From NCBI GenBank assembly GCA_964001305.1, contig CAXFAI010000003.1, positions 3,627-67,626 of the forward strand: a stretch of DNA of 64,000 nucleotides, in the 5' to 3' direction. Shown here piece by piece: positions 44,051-52,302 of the stretch. Under the pieces are notes generated by a model that saw only the letters and a list, made by a program, of their open reading frames with translations, ran no database searches and was not told the DNA's origin. The DNA is from CAJXMH01 sp964001305 (GTDB lineage Bacteria; Bacteroidota; Bacteroidia; Flavobacteriales_E; Vicingaceae). Position numbers and translations under genes: made by a program. Every line of letters starts with the position of its first letter. The first letter of the stretch is position 1.

Positions 44051-45315
44051 TGAAATGTAATCCACAGCACATATTGACTGTACTTTGTACAAGTTTATTC
44101 ATAATTGCTTGTAGCTCTCAAAAACAAAGTGTTCGCTACGATTACAGCTATCTTTATCAAGAAGATCAAAAGTTGATAAAACCTCAATTTAAAATCTTTC
44201 ATCATAGTCAGGACTCTAGTACCATTTACTTTCAAATTAATAGTGATGATGTTCTTTACGGAAAACTAAACAACGACTCAATTTCACAAAGTAGAGTTCT
44301 ATGCAAGTACAAAATATACGCACCCAATGGTATAAGAGAAATATTAGATAGCGCTACCATTCCCTTGGTTGGTATTGGCACAAATAACGAAGGAAAAACC
44401 CTTCAAGCCCACATTAAGTTATCACTTCCATCAGGTGAACTTTACCCTGTTGAAATTCGATTTAGAGATGTTTATAGAGACTTAAACGTAGCGCACTATT
44501 TATGGGCTGATAAACGGTTGAATAACAATGAACAATTTTACTTGCTGCAACAAGAAGAGCAAGTTCTTATTTCACCCTTTTTAAGCACGAATACCAACTA
44601 CACACTTATTAAAAGTCCAATAATAACTAAGCATAAATTTGAATTGAGTTACAGTCAAGGTGAGTTTGATATGGCACCTCCACCTTTTGCAAAAGATTTT
44701 TCTTCCGACTTAAATCCAATAGCCGATAGTACCATTGATTTTTACTTTAAAAATGGTCGTAAGTCATTTACAATAAACTCAAATCTTCAATGGTTAAAAA
44801 TTCCTTCGGACACCAATGCTAGACCTTTTTACATGTATCGTGTAGAACCTCAATATCCTGATGTTTCTACCTTTAAACAGATGATTGGCCCCATTCGATA
44901 TATTAGTACTTCTTCAGAATATAAAAAGCTAAATCAAGCGTTAAACCCTAAGAAAGAACTCGACCAATTTTGGTTAAGCTTAGGGAAGAATACAGACCGA
45001 GCCAAAAAGTTGATTCGAGAGTTTTACCGAAGAGTTGAACTAGCAAACACTTACTTTACAGATTACAGAGAAGGTTGGAAATCAGATCGTGGAATCTTGT
45101 TTATTGTATACGGGGAACCTTCTACAATATACAAAGATTTGAATAAAGAAGTCTGGATTTATGGTGAAGAAAATAGTATTCTATCCATTAAGTTTGAATT
45201 CCATTTTATTGACCATCCGATGAGCAATAATTTGTATAGACTAATTAGGAATGCGGATTATAAAAACAATTGGTATCGAGCGGTAGACAATTGGAGACAA
45301 GCGAAAGTTTATTAA
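44050..45315 (+). CDS. GWxTD-domain lipoprotein
   Basis: 421 residues with lipobox FIIACSS (Cys21) and a C-terminal block containing YFTDYREGWKSDRGILFIVY, where GWKSD is the GW-x-[TS]-D motif, followed by GEPSTIYKDLNKEVWIYG. GWxTD-domain proteins are exported lipoproteins of unknown role in Bacteroidota. Translationally coupled to rmuC upstream and 6 bases before rlmB. Confidence 0.85.
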   Translation: MKCNPQHILTVLCTSLFIIACSSQKQSVRYDYSYLYQEDQKLIKPQFKIFHHSQDSSTIYFQINSDDVLYGKLNNDSISQSRVLCKYKIYAPNGIREILDSATIPLVGIGTNNEGKTLQAHIKLSLPSGELYPVEIRFRDVYRDLNVAHYLWADKRLNNNEQFYLLQQEEQVLISPFLSTNTNYTLIKSPIITKHKFELSYSQGEFDMAPPPFAKDFSSDLNPIADSTIDFYFKNGRKSFTINSNLQWLKIPSDTNARPFYMYRVEPQYPDVSTFKQMIGPIRYISTSSEYKKLNQALNPKKELDQFWLSLGKNTDRAKKLIREFYRRVELANTYFTDYREGWKSDRGILFIVYGEPSTIYKDLNKEVWIYGEENSILSIKFEFHFIDHPMSNNLYRLIRNADYKNNWYRAVDNWRQAKVY

Positions 45316-45321
45316 TAAAAT

Positions 45322-46059
45322 ATGGCAAATAAAGTAGATTATATATTTGGTATGCAGCCTGTAGTAGAGGCCATTAAATCGAACAAAGAGTTGGATAAAA
45401 TTTTAATTCAATCTGATTTGAGAGGACCGAATGTTACCGAATTAAGAAAGTTGATTAAGGAATACAAAATCAGCAGTCAAAATTTGCCATTGGTCAAATT
45501 AAATCACTATTACAAAAAGAATCATCAAGGGGTTGTAGCACTCATATCTCCCATTGAATTTCAACCCTACCAAAATGTATTAGCCAATACTTTTGAAAAA
45601 GGAAAAACTCCTCTTTTTCTGATTTTAGATCGTGTAAGTGATGTTGGCAACTTTGGAGCCATATGCCGAACAGCCGAATGTTGCGGAGTTGATTGTATCA
45701 TCGTTCCCGTAAAAGGTTCTGCTCAAGTAAATGCGGAAGCGATTAAACGCTCCTCTGGTGCTTTATTAAATGTAAATATTGCGCGTGAAAGAGATTTGGC
45801 TCAAGTTGCTGAAGAGCTACAACAATCAGGTTTACAAATTGTGGCTTGCACTGAAAAAACGGAAGATTTGATATATCAGGCCGATTATAAGTTACCTACT
45901 GCCATTGTAATGGGCTCTGAAGAGGATGGAATCAATTCACACTTATTAAAATTAGCTGATCAAAAAGCGAAGATTCCATTGTTAGGAAGTACAGAGTCTT
46001 TAAATGTTTCCGTTTCTGCGGGCATAATCTTGTATGAAGCAATTCGTCAAAGAAGTTGA
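45322..46059 (+). CDS. rlmB: 23S rRNA 2'-O-ribose methyltransferase RlmB (SpoU family)
   Basis: 245 residues. N-terminal L30e-like substrate-binding domain (YIFGMQPVVEAIKSN), then the SPOUT knot with the three SpoU motifs: LDRVSDVGNFGAICRTAECC, AIVMGSEEDGIN and LNVSVSAGIILYEAIRQ. Modifies the 2'-OH of a guanosine in helix 79-80 of 23S rRNA. Other TrmH-type enzymes are possible, but the GMQPVVEA start favours RlmB. Overlaps the next gene by 4 bases (TTGA). Confidence 0.92.
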   Translation: MANKVDYIFGMQPVVEAIKSNKELDKILIQSDLRGPNVTELRKLIKEYKISSQNLPLVKLNHYYKKNHQGVVALISPIEFQPYQNVLANTFEKGKTPLFLILDRVSDVGNFGAICRTAECCGVDCIIVPVKGSAQVNAEAIKRSSGALLNVNIARERDLAQVAEELQQSGLQIVACTEKTEDLIYQADYKLPTAIVMGSEEDGINSHLLKLADQKAKIPLLGSTESLNVSVSAGIILYEAIRQRS

Positions 46060-47948
46060 ACCCTAGTGTTATAAATCATTGGAAAAAACTTGAATACTTT
46101 CTAGTTTTCTTCTGTGTAGTTCTATGTAGTTGGAATTACGGAGGATGGTCAATCACCAATGATGAGTTAAGTGCTTTAAACCGCCTAAATTTTGGCTCTA
46201 TTTCAGAATTAATTAGCCAAGGGATTCTAATAGACGGTCATCCTGCATTGACTCAACTTTTTCTTTATTTCTATACCGAGCTCTTTGGAGTTACAACTTG
46301 GGCAATTCGAATTCCATTTGTAATTGCCGCTTTAGTCGGTTTGCTTTTTATGTACAAAGCTACAAGCCAAATAATTAGTAAAACTGCTGCTTTTCTAAGT
46401 GTACTTGCCTTGGTTCAATCTCAATTCTTTTTGAATTACAGTCAATTAGCCCGGCCTTATGCTTTGGGCTTTATGGCTTGCATGCTTTTGTTTTACAGCA
46501 TCAGCAAGCTATCTAAAGAAGGACTTAAACCAAGCAATCAAATTATTTTTATACTTGGCATCGTACTCAGTTTTACATCGCATTATTTTGCTGCTTTAAG
46601 TGGTTTTTTACTCATTCTTTTCGGCTTTGGAATTACTCCTAAACAAAATAGAAAGAGGTATTTAATACTGAGTTTCATAGCTGCAATTATTTTGTTAGTC
46701 CATTTGCCAATTACCTTAAACCATTTAAGTATTGGCGGTTTAAGTTGGCTACCCAAGCCTGAAAATGATTTTTTTATTGAATTCTTATACTATGCTTTCA
46801 ATCAAAATTGGCTGTTTTTATTTTGTATTCTTCTTGTATTAGTCCTAGCCTATTTTTTGAAGTACTTCCAAATAAGAAGTATTCAACTTCCCTTACTGAC
46901 TTTAGCAATTCTACCCTATTTGGTAGCCTATTTTTATTCAAAATACCAAAGTCCTGTATTACAGAATTCAGCATTGCTATTTAGCTTTCCATTTCTTCTC
47001 ATCTTCCTTTTTTCGTTTTTAAAAGAATTCCCTTTAAAAGGAAAGTATATGATCGTTGTAGGTTTTATTCTAATTGGTATTTCAACTTTATGGCAAGCCA
47101 ATCATTTTTTTAGCAAACGACCTTTTGCCAATTTTAAAGAAGTAGTCTCATTCAGTTTAAAAGAAACTAAAAAATACGGTAAGCAAGACCTACTCAGTTT
47201 TGCTAACACAAACGACTCCTCCTATTTTTACTACTATTACCAGCAGTTTTGTGATACCGTCGAATTTGACATCCCTCAGTTTTACGGAAATCAAGAAATC
47301 ATAAAGGCTTTTAAGTTGATTGATGAAGGAAAACAAGCGGCAATCCTGTTCTCTTTTGCAGGGGTTCCTATCCCTTTAGAAGTGTATGAATATGCTAAAC
47401 TAAAGTACCCTACCATTGAAGAAAGGCAGCGTTACTTCAATTCAGAAGTCATGCTCTTATCAAACAAAATCATAGCAAGAAAAAAAGTTTTTACAGCCAA
47501 CTTTGAGACTCCGAATCCCAATTGGGAAGTTGCTGCTAACTCTTGGAATGATTCAATATACTACTCTTCACCTAAGGCTTATCAACTAACAAAAGAAACT
47601 GAATATGCCGCAACTTTTCGGGCGCCATTAAAAAACTTAAGCAGTAAAAATCATCCTTGGTTGACCGTGAGCATGAAGTTAAAACATGCTAATATTCAAA
47701 ACCTATTAGTGGTTTTTGATGTAAGAAGAAAAGGTGAGAGTATTTATTGGCGAGGATATGATACTCAAGTATTTTATAAAGAAAATGAATGGTATACTTT
47801 CTTAAGTGTTTGGCAGCGAACTGAAGACTTGGAAGATGATGATGAATTATTAATTTACCTATGGAATAAGGACCAGGGTCAATTTTATATCGATGATTTA
47901 GAAATCAACAATTATGAAGATAGTGATTACTTTTTTTATGAAGATTAA
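46056..47948 (+). CDS. GT39-like polytopic membrane glycosyltransferase with C-terminal beta domain
   Basis: 630 residues, TTG start overlapping the rlmB stop. About ten membrane helices (20-340), with NDELSALNRLNFGSISELIS and DGHPALTQLFLYFY in the first extracytoplasmic loop: the DE and DGHP residues match the acidic catalytic loop of the GT-C enzymes of the ArnT/PMT type that use polyprenyl-phosphate sugars. Residues about 480-625 form a beta-sandwich-like domain (VFTANFETPNPNWEV to FYIDDLEINNYED), probably periplasmic and carbohydrate binding. Target unknown. Confidence 0.78.
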   Translation: MNPSVINHWKKLEYFLVFFCVVLCSWNYGGWSITNDELSALNRLNFGSISELISQGILIDGHPALTQLFLYFYTELFGVTTWAIRIPFVIAALVGLLFMYKATSQIISKTAAFLSVLALVQSQFFLNYSQLARPYALGFMACMLLFYSISKLSKEGLKPSNQIIFILGIVLSFTSHYFAALSGFLLILFGFGITPKQNRKRYLILSFIAAIILLVHLPITLNHLSIGGLSWLPKPENDFFIEFLYYAFNQNWLFLFCILLVLVLAYFLKYFQIRSIQLPLLTLAILPYLVAYFYSKYQSPVLQNSALLFSFPFLLIFLFSFLKEFPLKGKYMIVVGFILIGISTLWQANHFFSKRPFANFKEVVSFSLKETKKYGKQDLLSFANTNDSSYFYYYYQQFCDTVEFDIPQFYGNQEIIKAFKLIDEGKQAAILFSFAGVPIPLEVYEYAKLKYPTIEERQRYFNSEVMLLSNKIIARKKVFTANFETPNPNWEVAANSWNDSIYYSSPKAYQLTKETEYAATFRAPLKNLSSKNHPWLTVSMKLKHANIQNLLVVFDVRRKGESIYWRGYDTQVFYKENEWYTFLSVWQRTEDLEDDDELLIYLWNKDQGQFYIDDLEINNYEDSDYFFYED

Positions 47949-47951
47949 TTG

Positions 47952-49235
47952 ATGCTATACAGACTTCTACATTTTATCGTCAGTAATAGTTTGATGCGTC
48001 ATTACAACGAGATCAAAAGTTTTAATCATGCCGCTATTCCAGATAAGGGATCTTTATTGATTGCTGCCACTCACCCAAATTCCTTTTTGGATGCTTTAGT
48101 GATAGCAAGTTCAATCAAGCGTCCATTGCATTTTTTAGCTCGTTCTGATGTTTTTCGCCAAAAGTGGGCAGCCTTTATGCTCCGAAAAATGAACCTCATT
48201 CCCATTTATAGAATTGCCGAGGGTAGAGAAAATTTGCACAAAAACGAAGATACTTTCCAAGCGTGCTATGACATTTTAAACGATGAAGGTGCAATTTTAA
48301 TTTTTGCAGAAGGAGTCAGTATCGCTGATAAAAAAGTAAGACCCTTAAAAAAGGGTTTAGCTAGAATTCTTTTTGGTTTTTTAAAAGAATACCCAAATCA
48401 GGACATCCCGAAACTGATTTGTGCAGGGATAAATTATATGAACCCAGTTCAGTTTAACACCAACATTCTTTTAGGATATAGTGACCCTTTGGAACTAAAA
48501 GAGCTCATTGGAAATCCGAAATCTGATAATGCCATTAAGTTTAAAAAACTCAATGAAAAAATATATCATTCTCTCATAGAACATAGCATTGTTGTTGAAC
48601 CTGAAGATGAGCATTTTCATCTTGCCTTAATTGAGTTTGATAGTTGTTTTAACCAAAACTCACTCATTCGAAAGTCACTAATTGCGGAAAAAATTGCTTC
48701 TTTAAAAAGAAAAAACCCAAATGATTTTCAAGCCTTAAAAAATGAAACATTAAGTTTAAGAGAACTACTTTCTCAAAGGCATTTATCCATATCAAATTTG
48801 AAACAAAAGGACAGTATTAATTTATTAAACTGGGTGCTATTTATCGTTACAATCCCTTTTGGACTATTGGGATTCCTTTTGAATTTTTTACCTTTTTACT
48901 TAGCAAGAGTTATTGCAAAACCGCTAACCCAAAAAGAACCAATATTCTATCCTTCAGTTCGATTTGCCTTAGGCACTTTGATTTGGATTGTTACTGCAGT
49001 AAGCATTTCGATAGCTGTGGTATTTGGCTACCATTGGTTGGGTGTTTTTAGTCCCTTATTGATGATTTTACTTTTTAAATATTATCAAATAAGCACCAAA
49101 TTGTGGAAGCGTATAAAAAGCAATCTCCGGCTCAGAAAACTCAAATTGAACAAAGACTTAAATACTAAAGTACAAGAGAAAGTCAGAACAATTGTTGCAC
49201 TTAAGTCTTCAATCGGTTTAATGACAAAATCTTGA
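47952..49235 (+). CDS. PlsC-like glycerophosphate acyltransferase
   Basis: 427 residues. The acyltransferase motif is AATHPNSFLDA (His41 to Asp47), followed by FLARSDVFRQ, NLIPIYRIAEGRENLHKN, AILIFAEGVSIADKKVRPLK and later two to three membrane helices (about 295-320 and 335-375). The His-Asp spacing is five residues, as in the HPNSFLD group, rather than the usual four of PlsC. Probably acylates lysophosphatidate or glycerol 3-phosphate at the membrane. Start chosen at ATG 47952 over TTG 47949. Its end overlaps the convergent VOC gene by 35 bases. Confidence 0.82.
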   Translation: MLYRLLHFIVSNSLMRHYNEIKSFNHAAIPDKGSLLIAATHPNSFLDALVIASSIKRPLHFLARSDVFRQKWAAFMLRKMNLIPIYRIAEGRENLHKNEDTFQACYDILNDEGAILIFAEGVSIADKKVRPLKKGLARILFGFLKEYPNQDIPKLICAGINYMNPVQFNTNILLGYSDPLELKELIGNPKSDNAIKFKKLNEKIYHSLIEHSIVVEPEDEHFHLALIEFDSCFNQNSLIRKSLIAEKIASLKRKNPNDFQALKNETLSLRELLSQRHLSISNLKQKDSINLLNWVLFIVTIPFGLLGFLLNFLPFYLARVIAKPLTQKEPIFYPSVRFALGTLIWIVTAVSISIAVVFGYHWLGVFSPLLMILLFKYYQISTKLWKRIKSNLRLRKLKLNKDLNTKVQEKVRTIVALKSSIGLMTKS

Positions 49236-50223
49236 AAATGAATTTGGGCAAGGCTTTAAATTTCTTCTTCTCATTTAATACCAAATACCAATTAAGCTTT
49301 TTAACAATAGGCACCTTATAGGTCTCTACCAATTCTATGAGCGTTCCATCCGGGTCTTCAATGTATGCAAATCTGCCTGCCGCTTCTCCCATGTCATAGC
49401 TGTCTTCACTATCTACTTTAAACTCGGTTCCATGACTGAATGCATTTTGTTTTAAAGCATCCATATTCTGAACATCTAAACAAAAATGTATTAAACCTAA
49501 ATCACCCCAAAAGCGGTTTTTGTAGATAGTTTGATTAGAAAAAGAAGGATTATAAATTAGTTCAATGACTATTGGGCCTAAAAGTGAGCCAAAAGCAGTT
49601 TGTCTAACTTTTTTGGGCTTCAACCAACAATGCGACTGCCCGTTTTTTTCAATGCTTCCTACAACTTCAAAATCAAAAATTTGAGTATAAAAATCAACAG
49701 ACTTTTTAATATCAGAAACACCAATAGTCACTCCCAAAACACCTCCAATGGCGGATTTTTGAGGAATAAATTGATAATCATCTTCAACTACCTTAATCCA
49801 ATTTTGAAAGGGATCAATAAACTGAAAAAAGTGACGTCCTAATCCATCTTGATTAATTTCAGAAAGACTTGCAATTTTAGTAAGCTTTGAAAACATGACA
49901 TGTGCTTTAGTAACCGACTTGCAACGCATGTGCAAACTGCTAATTCCGAGCATTCCTTCTTTCACTTCTTGACTAAAAGGAACTGGAGTTCGATTTGTAA
50001 ATTGCCACAACTCAAAACCACCACCACCTATTAAATTCATCATTAAGGCTGCCTTTCTCTTGTAAATAGCTCCACCGGTATATCTCGACATTAAAAGTGC
50101 CTCGGCTTCATCTTCAAACATGGGCAAATCCATACCCAAATGTTTGGCATACCATTGTTGAGCCTCTGCTAAATTCTTTAAGCCAATTCCAACTTGTTGT
50201 ATTCCTGCGATATTAAAATTCAT
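49201..50223 (-). CDS. Two-domain VOC-family (glyoxalase/dioxygenase-like) protein
   Basis: 340 residues with two tandem vicinal-oxygen-chelate domains: residues 1-140 (IQQVGIGLKNLAEAQQWYAKHLGM) and about 155-300 (GVLGVTIGVSDIKKSVDFYTQIFDF, then GDLGLIHFCLDVQNMD and FAYIEDPDGTLIELVETYKV). The second domain keeps metal-ligand candidates (His, His, Glu) better than the first. Reaction unknown; ring-cleaving dioxygenase or isomerase types share this layout. Only 6 bases separate it from the glycosyltransferase gene upstream. Confidence 0.85.
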   Translation of the reverse strand: MNFNIAGIQQVGIGLKNLAEAQQWYAKHLGMDLPMFEDEAEALLMSRYTGGAIYKRKAALMMNLIGGGGFELWQFTNRTPVPFSQEVKEGMLGISSLHMRCKSVTKAHVMFSKLTKIASLSEINQDGLGRHFFQFIDPFQNWIKVVEDDYQFIPQKSAIGGVLGVTIGVSDIKKSVDFYTQIFDFEVVGSIEKNGQSHCWLKPKKVRQTAFGSLLGPIVIELIYNPSFSNQTIYKNRFWGDLGLIHFCLDVQNMDALKQNAFSHGTEFKVDSEDSYDMGEAAGRFAYIEDPDGTLIELVETYKVPIVKKLNWYLVLNEKKKFKALPKFIFKILSLNRLKT

Positions 50224-50229
50224 ACTCTT

Positions 50230-50955
50230 TTAGGCTAATGATTCAGATTTGGGATGACTTAATAGTTTTCGATAAGCCTTGATCATGGTGGATTGCTTAG
50301 CTCCAAAACGAAACAAAGTAAACACCACCAAATTTGCAAAATTGACTTTTAAGTAACTGTTCTCTTCGTACTTTCTAGCTGAGACTAACACATCATCATC
50401 CATAATGGTAAAGGACAATTCCTTTCTTGCACGAATTAAGAATTCATATTCCTCCATGATTCGGTAATCATTTTTATAACCTCCCAATCGCTTAAAATCT
50501 TCCTTTCGGATAAATAAGGATTGATCTCCTCCACGACACATCAATCGATCAAAGCGAGTGAAATACGCATTAATAGCCAGTATTTTAGATGTTGAATTAA
50601 ATTTAAATCGAAAGCATCCCATTTTAAAACCTTCGTTTAAAGCCTCCTTTATCTGCTTGAAAAACCCTTTTGGAGGTAAAGTGTCTGCATGCACAAAATA
50701 GAGCAAATCTGAATTCGCTTTTTCAGCCCCCAAATTCATTTGTACTGCTCTGCTCATTTTCTCGCAACTTAAGGCAATAGCTCCCAAATTCTTAGCTATT
50801 TCAAATGAATTATCTTTGCTTTCGGCATCCACCACAATTACTTCAGCATTTGGCACTTCTTTAAACAAATAAGGAAGTAAATCCTTTATATTATGAGCTT
50901 CGTTTAAAGTTGGAATAATTATTGAAATTGGAGGTTTACCTTTGACAGCAATCAT
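50230..50955 (-). CDS. TIGR04283-type family 2 glycosyltransferase
   Basis: 241 residues, GT-A fold: PISIIIPTLNEAHNIKDLLP, VIVVDAESKDNSFEIAKNLG, the donor/metal region LYFVHADTLPPKGF, and RGGDQSLFIRKEDFKRLGGY. The order and the residues around CRGGDQ match the TIGR04283 group, associated with arsenosugar or selenosugar-type radical-SAM clusters. No radical-SAM gene is in this window. The next genes on the other strand (DUF547 and rhodanese) often travel with this group. Confidence 0.82.
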   Translation of the reverse strand: MIAVKGKPPISIIIPTLNEAHNIKDLLPYLFKEVPNAEVIVVDAESKDNSFEIAKNLGAIALSCEKMSRAVQMNLGAEKANSDLLYFVHADTLPPKGFFKQIKEALNEGFKMGCFRFKFNSTSKILAINAYFTRFDRLMCRGGDQSLFIRKEDFKRLGGYKNDYRIMEEYEFLIRARKELSFTIMDDDVLVSARKYEENSYLKVNFANLVVFTLFRFGAKQSTMIKAYRKLLSHPKSESLA

Positions 50956-51023
50956 GAAGAAAATCTAATCTATAAGCTTGTAAAATACGTATATAAATTG
51001 ATAACAGTTTTAACCTTTTTAAA

Positions 51024-51818
51024 ATGAAAATTTTTCAAACTCTATTACTTATTGGAATACTTTCAATTTCCAATTTTTCAGTTCTAGCTAATCATGCATC
51101 GACCTTATCTAACGCGGATGAGGACAATGAATTTGTCCTATTATCGGTGCAATTGATTGAGCATGTAAAAAACAAAAAACCAACCGAAGAAATACAAAAT
51201 AAATTAGCAGCAATTACTCCTGATGAATTGGCCAATTATCTTAAAACAGATAATCAAAAGAAGGCTTTTTGGATAAATGTTTATAATGCATATATCCAAA
51301 TTATTTTGGAGGAGAAGCCTGAATTATACAAAGACAGAGGTAACTTTTTTAGTAAACCTAAATTTACAGTTGCTCAGAAAACACTCAGTTTTGATGATGT
51401 GGAACATGGAATTATTCGAAGCTCAGAATTAAAGCTCGCTTTAGGTTTAATTAAGAATCCATTTGCTGATGAATTTGAAAAGAAATTTAGAACTGAAAAA
51501 ACAGATTATCGAATTCACTTTGCCCTGAATTGTGGTGCGAAAAGCTGTCCATTGGTGGCGGTTTACAGAGCTTCCAATTATGATGAAAAAGTGGAAAAAG
51601 TGGCCAAGAGCTTTTTACAAAAAGTAAGCACTTACAAAAAAGATGAAAATACGGTTTACACTACTACCCTTTTCAGTTGGTTTAGAGGTGATTTTGGAGG
51701 AAGTGATGGTGTGGTTGATGCACTACTTCATTTTAATATCATTCCCAATAAAGAAGTGAAAGTGGAATACACTGAATACGACTGGACCTTAAGTTTAGGT
51801 AATTATTATGAAGAATAA
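51024..51818 (+). CDS. DUF547 exported protein
   Basis: 264 residues; signal peptide (about 1-22, ending VLANHAS). DUF547 core: KKAFWINVYNAYIQIILEEK, LSFDDVEHGIIRS, HFALNCGAKSCPLVAVYRAS, FSWFRGDFGG. The Cys in ALNCGAKSCP and the surrounding Asn suggest a papain-like or transglutaminase-like fold without proven activity. Divergent from the TIGR04283 gene across 68 bases; its 3' end overlaps the rhodanese gene by 11 bases. Confidence 0.85.
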   Translation: MKIFQTLLLIGILSISNFSVLANHASTLSNADEDNEFVLLSVQLIEHVKNKKPTEEIQNKLAAITPDELANYLKTDNQKKAFWINVYNAYIQIILEEKPELYKDRGNFFSKPKFTVAQKTLSFDDVEHGIIRSSELKLALGLIKNPFADEFEKKFRTEKTDYRIHFALNCGAKSCPLVAVYRASNYDEKVEKVAKSFLQKVSTYKKDENTVYTTTLFSWFRGDFGGSDGVVDALLHFNIIPNKEVKVEYTEYDWTLSLGNYYEE

Positions 51819-52302
51819 TTTTGCTTTCCTTTTTCTATTTTCGATAAACACCTTGATTATGGCACAAGTTGAAAGCAAAACGTATCAAGTGCTATTAAAT
51901 GGTCTTTTATCTCATACTGTTGATGAAATTTCTGTTCAAGAAGCCATTGAGCTTGAAAATGCCGTTTTTGTAGATAGTCGTGAAATGAGGGAATATGAAG
52001 TAAGTCATATTTCAAATGCCCTATTTGTCGGTTATGATTCTTTAGATTTAAGTCCACTTCAAAAAGTAGATAAAAACAAGCCTATCATTATTTATTGCTC
52101 AGTGGGGTACCGTAGTGAAAAGGTGGCTGAAAAAATAAAAGCATTAGGATTTACTCAAGTTTACAACTTGTATGGTGGTATCTTTGAGTGGAAGAATCAA
52201 AATTACCCGGTAGTCGATTTAGAGGGTAAAGAAACAAACCAAGTTCATGCATACAATAGAGTATGGGGAATTTGGCTCAACAAAGGAGAAAAAGTATACT
52301 AG
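51808..52302 (+). CDS. Exported rhodanese-like protein
   Basis: 164 residues. Signal peptide (MKNNFAFLFLFSINTLIMAQ), then a single rhodanese domain with VFVDSREMREYEVSHISNAL and the active loop CSVGYRS (Cys97 to Ser103), ending GGIFEWKNQNYPVVD. Sulfur transfer in the periplasm is the likely activity. It overlaps DUF547 (11 bases) and ends directly before the T9SS propeller gene. Confidence 0.88.
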   Translation: MKNNFAFLFLFSINTLIMAQVESKTYQVLLNGLLSHTVDEISVQEAIELENAVFVDSREMREYEVSHISNALFVGYDSLDLSPLQKVDKNKPIIIYCSVGYRSEKVAEKIKALGFTQVYNLYGGIFEWKNQNYPVVDLEGKETNQVHAYNRVWGIWLNKGEKVY

